Shown: positions 35,215-47,958 of the stretch, in pieces
Position numbering within the stretch: the stretch's first letter is position 1
Layout of the letters: each line of letters begins with the position of its first letter
The notes under the pieces: generated by a model
Seen by the model: the letters and a program-made list of their open reading frames with translations, nothing else
Told to the model about the DNA's origin: nothing
Database searches by the model: none
Made by a program: the position numbers and the translations under genes
Assembly: GCA_029706075.1 (NCBI GenBank)
Contig: JAINUG010000166.1
Span: 1,830,001 to 1,894,000, forward strand
Reading direction: 5' to 3'
Origin: Aldrovandia affinis
Taxonomy: Eukaryota; Chordata; Actinopteri; Notacanthiformes; Halosauridae
Length of the DNA: 64,000 nucleotides

Positions 35215-35785
35215 TTCAGGATGCTAGACAGGACAGAAGTGCTTCACCTTAGGATGAAGGTGATCACTCAGCCTTGTATTTATTGGCGTTTTTAGTTTTT
35301 TTATACATTTATTTCGGATTCTTTCCCGTTTTTCTCCCAATTTGGTTGCCAATTAAACCCTCTATTTATTTAAATTCCCCACCCCCACGAGTCCGTCGCC
35401 CGTCCTCCGGGAGCGAGACACACATTCCTGGCCGATTGTTCCCGCCTCTTTCGAGACGGGAATTCTTCCAAGGACGCCTTAACCTTCTCCTCGACGGACT
35501 CATGCCGGCTCTCCCTCCCCCCTTCCCCGGAGGTGGACAGCCAAATGCCGCCTCCGATCGGGGCTGACAACCAGGGCCGGTCTGGTAGAGACGCGGGTTT
35601 CGATCCGCGTCCCTGGCGGGCAGCGCACACCACTCTGAAGCGTGGTGCGTTAGACCGCTACGCCATCCGCCAGCCCTATTTATTGGCGTTTACTTTGCCC
35701 TCTAAAGGATTGAGTGGACCTAAACCATGGCAGGAACATTTCACCCCACACCATAAAAGAGCCACCAGAAGGTGTGAGTTTCATC
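35215..35785 (-). pseudogene. Tc1-A transposon fragment, split by SINE S3
   Basis: 'ggatgaaggtgatcactcag' at 35251 and, beyond the SINE, 'gagtggacctaaaccatggc' at 35711 are adjacent parts of the Tc1-A transposase on the minus strand. The order and spacing agree with the copies at 44990 and 21778. Only the central part survives and it has no open frame. Confidence 0.75.
35292..35676 (-). mobile_element. SINE family S3, full length, 15-bp target duplication
   Basis: Minus strand: head 'ggctggcggatggcgtagcg', B box region 'gcggatcgaaacccgcgtct', body 'ggcatttggctgtccacct', tail 'tagagggtttaattggcaac'. An exact direct repeat TATTTATTGGCGTTT is found at 35277-35291 and 35677-35691. The target is the Tc1-A element. 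This is the cleanest S3 copy in the window. Confidence 0.92.
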
Positions 35786-36853
35786 TGCTTGTTGAGAACA
35801 GGGTGAAGGATGATCAGTAGATCAAGAGGGAGGGCCAGTGTCTGTGTTGGAGAAATTCCACAAATTTGCACAGATTTGAAATGAACACCACATCTTCATC
35901 CATTCGGTTTTTTTTTACTCCTCCATGACACCAAAGGAAATAGTTCATTGGTTTGCTTTATTACAGACTAATGGTGTGTGTATAGATCATTAACTCACAT
36001 CGGAAATATCATTTCACATCCCCTTTCTCTGATCGGAATATTCCAGGAAGTTCTCCTTTAGCAGAAGAAAATGCCTCTGCCCCCCAACCCCACGCGTGGT
36101 GCTTTGACCATCCGCCATATTGAAAGGGGATTTCGAGATAACAAGCGCAGACTGAGAGTCCCCAGACAAATAAAGAAAGAGCTGACAGTCACCAACGCGG
36201 AAATATATCTCATCCCATCCTAAGCAAAGCCTCCACAAACTGTAAATCTGGGGATGAGCTGGGCTGTAGCCTGCATCCACACTGCACCAGACAAAGGGGG
36301 TTTTTGCAGACTGGGCCGAAAAGCCTCCTGCCAGACATCTTTATGTCCAGTGCCGACAAAGTGGCTGCACTGATCCGTGCTGATCAGGGACCGACACCTT
36401 TCCAAAGGGCCATTACAGTCCAAACATGAGCAGAGTGTGTCTGCTCGCACCCCGTCCATCAGCGAAGGGTGCCACGTGCAGTCTGACAGAAGGTCAGCGG
36501 TGAGCTTAAGTGTGCGCTCCAGCCGGAAGGTAATGGTACAGAGGAACTCTCCCACCTGTAGACTCACAAAAAGGTACAAGTTGGGGACACTTTTGTTCCT
36601 CAGGGTACAAATGTGTTCATTGTACTTTTGAAAGTACACGTAAGGTCCATCGTCATACAGTTTTATCACCTTTTCCCAGTGAAAAAGGTCAAATTAAGGA
36701 AAGATACGGATACTGTATGTACCAAGGTAGGGTAATGAATCCTTATTCACACTGGTAGCCATATTGGAATGAAAATGAGGCCTGTACTGCAAGCACATTC
36801 TTTTTCTAGCAAGGGCACAATTGTGTTCTTCTGACTAAAGGTACAATTCAATA
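35786..36853. other. Mostly unrecognised sequence
   Basis: A 149-aa minus frame (36220-36669) shows no known domain. 36530-36650 and 36810-36853 carry 'aaaggtacaa' motifs in several copies, which suggests an old repeat. Confidence 0.4.
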
Positions 36854-36861
36854 CCCTACAG

Positions 36862-37197
36862 CAGGGGTCCCCAACCACTGGGCCGTGGCCCGGTACCGGT
36901 CCGTGAGGCATTTGGTACCGGGCCGCACAGAAATAATAAAAACGTTTTAATTTTATTTCCATTTTATTGACTATCGCAGTCTGCAGGGTGTTTTATTTTG
37001 AAAAATGACCACTTCCGTCTGTGTGCCTCTTTTCCGCACTTGTCTCAGTTTTTTTTCCATGCACCCCCCCCGGTCCGCGAAAAAAATGAACTGGTCTCAG
37101 CTTTTTTTCGCGTGTACCACCCCCTCCCCCCGCCGGTCTGTGGAAAATGGTCTTGCATGAAACCGGTCCGTGGTGCAAAAAAGGTTGGGGACCACTG
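36862..37197. mobile_element. hAT-type MITE with exact 8-bp target duplication
   Basis: Ends CAGGGGTCCCCAACCACTGG and, on the right, AAGGTTGGGGACCACTG. The interior 'ggtaccggtccgtgaggc' / 'gaaaccggtccgtggtgc' is typical of a widespread vertebrate hAT MITE group. CCCTACAG stands at both 36854-36861 and 37198-37205. 336 bp, no transposase. Confidence 0.93.
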
Positions 37198-37549
37198 CCC
37201 TACAGGATTGCTGCCACAGTGAAAAACGTTGAACTTTAATAGGTTCCTTAGTTTCTGAGAGTGTATTCAATGGCACCCTGGCCAGGTATGTGTGGCGAAT
37301 CCACTCTACGGCTCTTACACTGAGCTCTTCACTCTGGCCACTTTCCAGAGGGAATAAAAAATCTATTAATAAACCTTTTTAGCTAATATGGGAATAATTA
37401 TTCTCTGACTATGTTTTAGGGAACAAAAAGTTGTTCATTTACTGAAATGGCATCACAGAGATGACACTGATGGTCTGCTAACTGTTATTACAAGCACTAT
37501 ATTAGCAATATATTAATGATATAAACACAGTAATAATAGATGCATTTAT

Positions 37550-37892
37550 GTTTTCTTCTCATGATCTCAAAAGTGCTTTACAGTGAAGAGGGGGAGGGGA
37601 AACTCACCATGTCATGTATTTGGTCAGGGAATTGGTGAACCCCTACTCTTTGCAATAGGTGCAATGTGATCTTTAATGATCAGTTTAAATTCTCATATGA
37701 AAATTGGTATCTCCTACCACACAGTGTCCCCACAGAAGCAACACTGCCCCCTAATGGCCCAGAAACACCACATCCAGCAGCGTGGCCTCCTTTCCCAGGA
37801 GGTTTCCCATCCAAGTACTAACCAAGCGCACACCTGCTTAGCTTCAGCCATTTGGCAGGAGCTGTGTGCATGGTGGTATGGTTGCTGGCTTC
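37550..37892 (-). mobile_element. 5S-rRNA-derived SINE (SINE3 class)
   Basis: The minus strand of 37892-37786 follows 5S rRNA: 'aaccataccaccatgcacac', then 'gaagctaagcagg', then 'ttggttagtacttggatggg' and 'aacctcctggga', with a short internal deletion and substitutions. The downstream body ends at about 37550 with 'actgtaaagcacttttgaga', a LINE-like 3' end. A 5S head joined to a LINE tail is the SINE3 layout. It is not a working 5S gene. Confidence 0.85.
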
Positions 37893-38825
37893 AGTAAAAC
37901 CGTGAACATGTTGAACACATAAACACATGAGAGAGCAAGAGAGCAAACGAAACTTAGTAAAACTCTAAATATGAACAAATTACCAAGTGTGTGAACACAT
38001 TAAACACAAACAGTGCCTCCCCATCAACAGGTATGCAATAACCTTTTAAGGATAAACGTACTGTGTAATGTGCAAGGAAACGAATGTATAACTGCTATTT
38101 ATGTAAGACACACTTAATTAAACATTTATATTCAGAGCGAGGCTTTTGGTTCAGGTTCTATGGTTTGAGGGAAGGAAAGAACCTAGACCATCAAGGTCTA
38201 GACCGTTTGAATGGTCGGAAGTAAGGTTTATAAAATAACTACTACATGCTACATAACTACATTGCTAACACCTGTTCCACTGTGGTGTTACACTGGTGTA
38301 ACATAGTAATTGGTGTGTAATTACATTGTAATTACTGTGTAAGTACAGCATACTGGCAGGTTTACATAGAGCAGGGAGCAGTTTTTTGTCCTTGATGGAG
38401 GGAGTCCTGACAGACCTGTTATCATCCTCCTCTGAGGGCTGTCATGGTTTTGTGGCCTCGGTTTATTTTACGACACAGAGAGGGCAGCCAGTTTCGGCCT
38501 CAGAACAGAGCATAAGAGGTGGAATGCTCACAGCGTGTGGGCATACATTCCCCTCCCAAATGCATCCTTCCCCCCACCCACACCACTACCACCCTCCGGC
38601 ACAACCGCGAAGATATTTATGCGTTGCCAAAGAGCGCCCGTGCTCGTTGTGATTGAAAAAGCGGAGGGTCGGGCGTTCCCTGGCAGGACTCGAACTCCAT
38701 TAAGCGCCTTTATTAAAGAGCCACGGAGACAGTGACTGTAAATAAACAACTTGGCCACAAACAAGGTTAATTACCTACAACATAAACTAGAGAGAGACAG
38801 GCAGGCAGGCAGGCCTGGGGAGAAA
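37893..38825. other. Nothing firmly recognised
   Basis: 38270-38360 is rich in 'gtgtaattacattgtaatta' palindromic motifs and may be a MITE remnant. No gene. Confidence 0.4.
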
Positions 38826-38882
38826 AATAGAAAGAGAGGGAGAGAGCGAGAGAGAGAAAGAGAGAGAGAGAGAGGAGAGAGG
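38826..38882. repeat. (GA)n microsatellite
   Basis: Purine-rich GA tract, preceded by (GGCA)n at 38799-38813. Confidence 0.9.
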
Positions 38883-38964
38883 AGCCGGTGTAAGAAAAAT
38901 GGGTTTCAGTGAGGAGCCGCTGAGCATTCTGTGGAGCTAATGAACCATCTGCGTTCGTTTCACT

Positions 38965-38965
<1 letters not shown>

Positions 38966-39023
<58 letters not shown>

Positions 39024-39030
39024 GTGTTTG
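38966..39030. repeat. (GT)n microsatellite
   Basis: Nearly pure GT for about 60 bp, then a G run. Confidence 0.96.
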
Positions 39031-40010
39031 GGGGGGGGTTAACTGAAGAGGTACTGTACTGTAATTACCTGAAAGGGGGCCACAGTGGCCATTTGAATCA
39101 GCCATTTACCATCTCGCTGGTCGAAACCCTTTTTAGAAGACCTTGCCATACTCATCACCGCGACCCTATTCACAGTCTGTAATAGCAGTGGCATGTAATC
39201 ATTCTCTCCTCGTATAATCAGTGAAAAAAAAAAAAAAAACGAGAAGAGGGATCTGTCTGTGCTCCTGCAGGAGAAAGTGAAGTGATACCAAAGCTTCAGT
39301 GCCCTGCTGTGGAAAAAATACTCTTTCCTATCACACAAAACAGGCTGTAGCCTGCCAGGTATGTGGGGTTGTCTTAAGCTTACCGTAGTCGGACAATAAA
39401 TTACTTCAAATTAATTTGTGGGCGAACATTTTTTTAACATGTTTCCCCTGCATACTGTTCACCCTGACCCCATAAATGTTTCTTTCAACAAAGTAATAAG
39501 ACATATTGCCCTGCCCCCCCTCCCCCCCATTTCTGGGCTATTCAAATCTGTGTCATGTAGAGTCGTGTAGCTCCTGTTGATAACTGCCAGGTACTATGCA
39601 TATGGTACAATCAGTTATCATCACATACGTATATATTGTAGCTCATTTACTTTGTTGCCAGCTGCTCTGAACCTATCTTCTTGCTGTTCTTGCTGCCTCT
39701 GTATATTTAATATATCTTTCTGGGATCACCTCATGAAATAAGACCATCTGGCAAATCATTCTAAGCAATAATAATATTACAAATATTAATAAGAATGAGA
39801 AAACACTTTTAAAAAAAGAATCAAAATGCAAATAAGTTTAAAACTAAGAATGGGAATGAGAATACAATTAAAAATAAGAATGAGAATACGACAGAGATGC
39901 AGCTTAGGGTGGGGGACAAGGCCAAGCCTTTTCGATTTTGCATTGCTCGTTGTTGTGATGGTGCCACCTTTCCTTTCCATGATGGGTCTTTTGCTACGCT
40001 CTTCAAAAAA
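39031..40010. other. Nothing recognised
   Basis: 39775-39900 is a loose (AATRAGAATGAG)n run. No gene. Confidence 0.45.
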
Positions 40011-40065
40011 TGGAAGAATCCCTTCACCCACTGAGAGAGAGCCATGGACTGTCTCCTCCTATGGA

Positions 40066-40421
40066 GAGAGAATGGGAGAGAGGGAGAGGGAGAGACAAGG
40101 ATAGAGAAAGAGGTAGAGAGAGAGTGAGAGAGAGAAAGGGAGAGAGAGAGAGAGGGCGAGAGAGAAATATCGAGGGGAGAGAGAGAGAGAGAGAGAGAAA
40201 TAGAAAGGGAGAGAGAGACAGATAGAGATAGAGAGGACAAGAGAGAGATAGAGAGAGAGAAATCGAGAGGGAGAGAGATAGAGAGGGGGAGAGAGAAATA
40301 AAGAGAGAGCGATAGAAAAGGAGAGAGAGAGAGAGCTTAGCAAAGAAGAGAAGAGACCACAGGGAGCTTTCTGACCAGCACGCCTCTCCTCCCTCATCAA
40401 AGATGGAGAGAAAGAGCAAAA

Positions 40422-40452
<31 letters not shown>

Positions 40453-40500
40453 GAGAGAGGGGGGAGCACATGGGGGGGAGGAGGGAGGGAGGGAGGGAGG
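40066..40500. repeat. Long interrupted (GA)n tract
   Basis: About 430 bp of purine-rich GA repeats, interrupted at 40338-40405 by non-repeat sequence, then (AGGG)n at 40480-40500. Long Ser/Leu frames on the minus strand are artefacts. Confidence 0.95.
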
Positions 40501-41126
40501 GGGTCAGGTTTTCTCACAGAAGGTGTAGATGAATGCAGGACCTGCGCACGCTCTCTAATGAAGGAGAGCTGAACAGCGTGGCGAGCAGCTTCTTGGTATT
40601 CACTGTGAGAAGCCATTAGGGACAGGCAGGCTCGCCGCGGGCTCCAGGTTACTGCAATTAAACGGCTGTCTGCCCGGCTTACCGCGAGGCCGCCGGTGTG
40701 AAATTAATAACGGCGTTTCTTTTCTTTTGTGCTCCTCATTTTTTCCCCCCCATCCCTTCAACCAGTGATGGTGGGAGCTGTGGGGGTTTGGGTCAGAGGT
40801 CCCAGGGTGTCCCAAGGGAGCACAGAGAGGGCATGGGGGGGGGGGGGGGGAGGATGGAGAGTGGGGGGTTTGAGTCGTTCACAGAATATGTAGATTAATG
40901 CAGAGACTGCGTATGCAGCAGGACTGAGGGACTTTATCAGGCCCACTGTACAGCTCCCCTCATGAGGGTAACACACATATGCCCCTCACGTAGGCCACCT
41001 GGGGCATTTCACAAAGACCCCCCCTCTCTAACCCTGGGGCCGTATTCCCACCCTGTCTCTTTCTCCTCGCTACTGTCATTATGATGAGCATGTGGGCAGG
41101 GTGAGGGGTTTAGTGGAGTCTCTCTG
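40501..41126. other. GC-richer low-repeat stretch with a poly-G run
   Basis: 16 or more G at about 40834-40850. No gene recognised. Confidence 0.45.
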
Positions 41127-41490
41127 GTGGTCTGTGAGTCCCCTTCTTATAGTGAGTGAGTGCACAGAGAATCGAATCACAGGTCTGTGGGTCCCCCTCT
41201 TATAGTGAGTGAGTGGATAATACAGAATCGAATCACAGGTCTGTGGGTCTCCCTCTTATAGTGAGTGAGTGGATAATACAGAATCGAATCACAGGTGTGT
41301 GGGTCCCCCTCTTATAGTGAGTGAGTGGATAATACAGAATCGAATCACAGGTCTGTGGGTCCCCCTCTTATAGTGAGTGAGTGGATAATACAGAATCGAA
41401 TCACAGGTGTGTGGGTCCCCTCTTATAGTGAGTGAGTGGATACGAAATCGAATCACAGGTGTGTGGGTCCCCTCTTATAGTGAGTGAGTA
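41127..41490. repeat. Minisatellite, 56-bp unit, about six and a half copies
   Basis: Unit landmarks 'aggtctgtgggtccccctct' and 'tatagtgagtgagtggataa' start at 41181, 41237, 41293, 41349, 41405 and 41457. Spacing is exactly 56 bp four times, then 52 bp. Copies are nearly identical, which suggests recent expansion. Confidence 0.96.
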
Positions 41491-43457
41491 CAAACTTTGT
41501 AAGTACAAACTTTGAGTAAGAACCTGTTGATCACCAGTCATGTGTTTTCTTCCCCTCTGCTTATTCTTTATTGATTATTGGAAATTATTTTCATGAGTGA
41601 TCCTCTTCTGCCACTGATGCTTCTCTTTTTCTCTGTCATGCATCTTCTGGTTCTCTGTACACATGTCCTTGCCTTTGTCACTTCCTTTCCCTCTCAAGGC
41701 AAAAAAACGTTTTTCCGATGCACAAAATGTGGTACAACGGTGCTCTTTGAAACTTGGAAGACTTTCGTAGACCAGCGTCCGATCCTCGGCCTGGACCTGC
41801 ACCCCCTTGATCGTCCCCTGTGGATGTCAATCATCTCCACGGCGCCTTGTTGACACAACATCCAGGTCACCATGACGACAGTCCCAACACGGAATCTTCA
41901 GGTGCAATCCAAGCCTTGCGGGTCCTTTCGTAAGGAAGGCTGGTCTTGGGTTGTAGGAAGGTGTCTCGGGACCAAAGGAGTCCTAAGTGACTCCTCCCAC
42001 TTGCTAGCTCCTCTCACTTCTTCTACATTCGTCCATTCATCTTAATCTCCCTCTCTTTTTAAACCCTCCTGAAAGAAAACCTTATCGTCCGCTGTGCACC
42101 TGAACGGCCTGAACGGCCTGCCGAACAGAAAAGGCTGTTCGTTATGTAATCCTGCAGGTGTCACCAACCCGAGGGCAACAGAGAGGAGTCAGAGAGCTAT
42201 TCACACCGCAATCTGTTCCTTTCACTAGTTCTTTTCATCCCCAGCACTTAAAAAAATATTATTTAAAAAAAAAAAAAACACAATTAATCACTGTCAGGAA
42301 TTAATGCCATTGCCTTCCAGATGCGAGTCTTGTCCTCTAAGCTACCGGCCGACTCCCTCTGTCTTTTTTAGTGTCAACGGCATGCGTCTCCTCACTACGA
42401 TCCACATTACCTATATAAGTACAGTGTAACTACTATGTGTGTACACACTGTTGCATTGTACTTATGACTGTAAACATCTGTTTGCATATACATATACACA
42501 TCCTTGATAGTGGTATGGAGAGCTCATGGCCAGTCAGGGCATCCGGTATGGACACCAGCACCAGGGCTTTGTGTGCCTTACAGATCTGCTCTGTGTCTCA
42601 TCGTCAGAGTCTGACACAAACTCAGAGTCACAGTCAGTTCAGCGGGCGTTACGGAGGATGCGCGCTGCCGACTCTGCTCGGTCCTGAATCGGAAGATGGG
42701 ACAAGTTTACAACTGCAACCGGGCATTCCAAGCTGGGAGACAAAATAAAGAATAGGGGATAGACAACAGCATGCATGTGTACCGGATTTCAGACATGTGA
42801 GTCAGCGCATGAACACAACGTCACGCCAGACTTAGCCTGAATGGAGAAACCGGTAAAGAACCAGAACCCAGCATTCAGAAACAATCCCTGTACCATGGGA
42901 TCTTTTTTATTTTGATATTAAGTATTCCCAAAGCTGTGGGCCAATCATTTTTTACTTGATTGGCCATAAATCGTAGCACTGTACGCCATCAGACATCAAA
43001 GACCGGTTTCTCTCTGAGATTTTGGGAAAGGAGGAGGTTACCCATTCCATATTAGATGTTTTTAATTCTTTGGTTTTCATTTTCCACACATTACTGGTTT
43101 TCTAGAACATTAGCAAATGATTGCTACTTGTTGTTTAAATTCCCCCATTTTGATCTATGATATATTATGTCCTTTGTATTTCAATCTATTATTTTTCCTC
43201 CATTCCCATTTGATTCCCTCACGGTCCGAAACAATGTGCCAAGAAATGGACACGGAGAGCAAGAACCGAGGGAGCCACAAGGACAGCATGAATAGACAGG
43301 ACTGAACTTGTGATGGGGAGACGGCCACAGAGGGTCTGAAGGTAAAGCTGTATTCACGATTCAGCCTACACCCTACTGAACGCATACGCACAATAAGACA
43401 ATTGTTCAATTCAGAACTGCGTTTTCATACCGACTGCTGGCTGATGACAGATTGCAT
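41491..43457. other. Low-repeat stretch, nothing recognised
   Basis: A 91-aa plus frame at 41578-41853 and a 103-aa frame at 42437-42748 show no known domain. An A-rich run lies at 42247-42280. Confidence 0.4.
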
Positions 43458-43678
43458 TTTTACATTTACATTTTAGGCATTTAGCAGACATTCTTATCCA
43501 GAGCGACTTACACAGTTTACATTTCTTTACATACAATCCATTTATACAGCTGGATATTTAGTGAAGCAATTCAGGTTAAGTACCTTGCTCAAGGACACAA
43601 CGGCAGTGCCCCCACCTGGGAATTGAACCTGCAACCTCCCAGTAACAAGTCCAGTTCCCTAACCATTACGCTACACAG
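43458..43678 (-). mobile_element. SINE family S2, well preserved
   Basis: Runs from the tail 'ttacattttaggcatttagc' through 'aagtaccttgctcaagg' and 'gaattgaacctgcaacct' to the head end 'aaccattacgctacac'. Full length. Confidence 0.92.
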
Positions 43679-44985
43679 ATTGGTCAATAGATATCCGGTG
43701 TCCTTTCACATCATTTTCATATTATATCTGAAAATAAATTAGAAGTTCTAGTAAACTATGTGAATGCTATCTGTAACTGTCGGTAGATACAGTTCTTCCG
43801 GAAAATAAAGCTGTACTGACATGAACCGTGGTACTTGGCAACAACATGTGTGATTTGTTTTGCATCACTGGGACAGCGACGAGCACATCGGACAGCTCAA
43901 TACAAAACGTGGATTGTGAAACGCCTAGGCGATATTGACACGAAGCAAAATACGCCTTAAAAATATGCTTTCAAGCGTTCTAAATATTCCCCGCAAAGAG
44001 GAGAGTCAAAATGAAGGCATGCTTTATTAAACCAGGCAGAATATTTAATCTGGCCAATTTACTAAATCTCCACCCTGTATTAAGGCATTCACTCCTAAGG
44101 CATGAACAGATTTTTGTAACTATTTATCGAAAGGAAAGTCGCAAAGTGATGTAATCCCGCAAATTATTAATGGCCCTGGGTGTTCAGTGTTATTATCGGT
44201 TGCCAAAAAAAAGAGGTTACAGACTACAGATTTGCTGACCAGATATTCAGGTCACTCTGCTAAAACGTTGACATTTCTCTCTCAGTGTTGAATATTATCC
44301 TAAATATTCTTGTCGTGTGTGGTGCAGTACTGGGGCAGAATATTTCACATCTAGCCTAGCATCACAGCCTTTTGGAAGAAAAAAATATATGGGGCAGGCA
44401 AGATTTTTTTCCAGCACACAAAAATAAGAATGGCAACTCTTTTCCCGATCAACCTTGATCTGAACAAACGGCACAGAGAGGAGAGCCGAACCACAGCCAT
44501 CATCTGATTATTATAATTATTATTATTATATAATCACTCGAGAGTCGAGTGATATGCAGCAGCCTTTTAAAAAAAGTTGCATTCAAATTGTGATTAAACA
44601 AAACCGGCCTTGCTTTTCTCCCTGGAGCAGCCAGCATAAGAATTCAACCTTAAAAAGATAGTGGTTTTGTTCTCTTTTCCCCCTCTCTCTCGTTCTCTCT
44701 CTCTCTGTTTCTCTCTCCCATTCTCTCCTTTTCTCTCACTCTCTCTCTTTTAATTTCTTTGGGGTTTTTTCATACTTATATGAATAAAAAACTCTATAGA
44801 CTGAGATTGCCATTTCTGAGTCGACTGAGCCACAGAAAATGTGTGAGCCTGTGATTAACGCTAATTCCACAGCCATGTGAGAACTAACATGGACATAGTG
44901 TTGGAATAAAGTTTATTTTTAAATTGGAACGGATTTAAGGGTTCCACATTACATTACAATGGTCTTGCACCTGTGTACATACAGG
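43679..44985. other. Nothing recognised apart from a CT tract
   Basis: (CT)n-rich at 44682-44755; a small (ATT)n at 44513-44530. No gene. Confidence 0.45.
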
Positions 44986-44989
44986 TACC

Positions 44990-45573
44990 TGACAAAATAA
45001 AGGAAATACTTGAGTACATGAGGGGTTCTGGCGGCTCTGTTATGGTGTGGGGTGCATTTTCCTGGCATGGTTTAGGTACACTCAGCCCCTTAAGAGGGGA
45101 AGGTAAATGGCACTAAATACAAAGCCATTGTGAGTGGTCACCTTCATCCATATGTAGGCATAGACGGACGACTTGATATGTGTCTATGGCTTTTGTAAGG
45201 CAGCGACACTGCAAGACAAGTTTCCCTACGGGGACAATAAAGTATATATTATCTTATCCTATGCTGAAGCATTTCTATCCTGAGGGGGTGGTCTCTTCCA
45301 GAATGGCAAGGCCCCCACCCACAGGGCACAAGTGGTCACTGAATGGTTCAATGTAAACCATATGCCATGGTCATCTCAGTCACTAGATGTCAATCCAATT
45401 GAACACTTAAGTAAGATTCTGGAGCGGCAGCTGAGAGTATTGTTTCACTCCAATAGAGTTCCAGGTACTTGTAAAATCTATGCCACTGAGGCTGTTCTGG
45501 CGGCTCATGGTGGCCCAGTGCCCTATAAGCTAGCTTTGTATCTGTGTTTCCTTTATTTTGGCAACTACCTGTA
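44990..45573 (+). pseudogene. Tc1-A transposon with broken transposase, split by a LINE tail
   Basis: Ends 'tacaggtacctgacaaaata' and 'tattttggcaactacctgta'. The coding strand gives GSGGSVMVWGAFSWHG near 45025, FYPEG near 45268 and HRAQVVTEWF near 45325; then a stretch reading VNHMPWSSQS and LDVNPIEHL (the DLNPIEHLW block), and at the end VLAAHGGPVPY, the usual Tc1 C-terminus. The N-terminal DNA-binding half is missing. Frame changes and the 100-bp LINE insertion at 45164 inactivate it. Confidence 0.9.
45164..45263 (+). mobile_element. 5'-truncated LINE tail, Rex1-like, inside Tc1-A
   Basis: 'gacaagtttccctacgggga caataaagtat' and a (TATC)-like end resemble the 3' end of the LINE at 51117-51917. 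The Tc1 sequence 'catccatatg' continues directly as 'ctgaagcatttctatcctga' on the far side. A short TATG repeat may be the target duplication. Confidence 0.75.
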
Positions 45574-46412
45574 TGTAAGTATTTCATTAGCGTAAAGAAA
45601 GTGCATCTTTTTATGTGTAGCCTGCAGTACGGAAAACAACTATAACAACTTTGTCAAAGCTATGAGGTGAATTGATTTTCCTTACATACCAGCCGGAGGA
45701 GGCACCAACAAAGGTGTGCAATTCAGTCCTTCCAACACCTCTCTGAGTCTTTTGCCTCTGACTTAAGGTTGCATTTTAAAATGTGACACTTGCCTCTTTG
45801 TTTCTTATCCAGCTGGCAATTTTCCCTTTTTGAAATTATTTTCAGTTAAAGCAATATTTTTTTTAAAACATAAATATATTATGCATGGAGATATGTATAA
45901 CTTTGGTGCGAATATTTCTAGGGTGCATTGAAATAAACATTCTCTCCTTCATGCTTGCGATAGTGAATTGCTTACGTCGATGAATCAAATACATTTCGCA
46001 TTTGAGGGTCACGTGCCCTGAAAGTCTCCGACTATCTGTCTGTGATAGTGATACATCTATCTATGTAAATTAAACTTTACTTTTGTTTTCTTGTACAAGT
46101 TTGGAGGAAGATGAATACACTGACTTCCTGTTGTTGATTCATGCTTCACTGACTAATTTAAATAAATATTAGAATTTAAATAAACCAGATCAATATTGAT
46201 TCGCATTCTTATAATGCTGAGAATGTGACTAGGAAAGGGAATATTTCTTTGTATATCTCAGCTATGGCCCAGCATTAAACATTTCCATTTGCAATTTAAA
46301 TAAGCAGTGTCTTCAATGGCTTCACAATCGAATTTCATGTCAATCTTCTATGACTTCCTCCCCCTCTGTCTTTCTCTCTTGTCTCTCTAACTTCAACCTA
46401 TCTTTCTTTCTT
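45574..46412. other. Nothing recognised
   Basis: AT-rich. No gene, RNA or repeat family seen. Confidence 0.5.
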
Positions 46413-47772
<1,360 letters not shown>

Positions 47773-47958
47773 GCTCACCTGAAGGCCAGATGTATGGCCA
47801 TGATGTTTATGCTCCAGTCACAGGATCAGAAAGAAGCAAACGTCCATCCATCCATCCATCCATCCATCCATCCATTGCTCACCTGAAGGCCAGATGTACA
47901 CCCTGGACAGGGCCATGATGTTTATGCTCCAGTCACAGGATCAGAAAGAAGCAAACGT
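47773..47958. repeat. Direct duplication flanking a (CATC)n tract
   Basis: 'gctcacctgaaggccagatg' to 'gatcagaaagaagcaaacgt' occurs at 47773-47843 and again at 47877-47958. The second copy has about 11 extra bp. About 30 bp of (CATC)n lie between them. Confidence 0.93.

Noticed and set aside
36220-36669. 149-aa minus open frame as a host gene
   Set aside because: No recognisable motif, no splice context, and part of it overlaps an old 'aaaggtacaa' repeat.
37786-37892. Functional 5S rRNA gene
   Set aside because: Internal deletion and many substitutions; joined to a SINE body.
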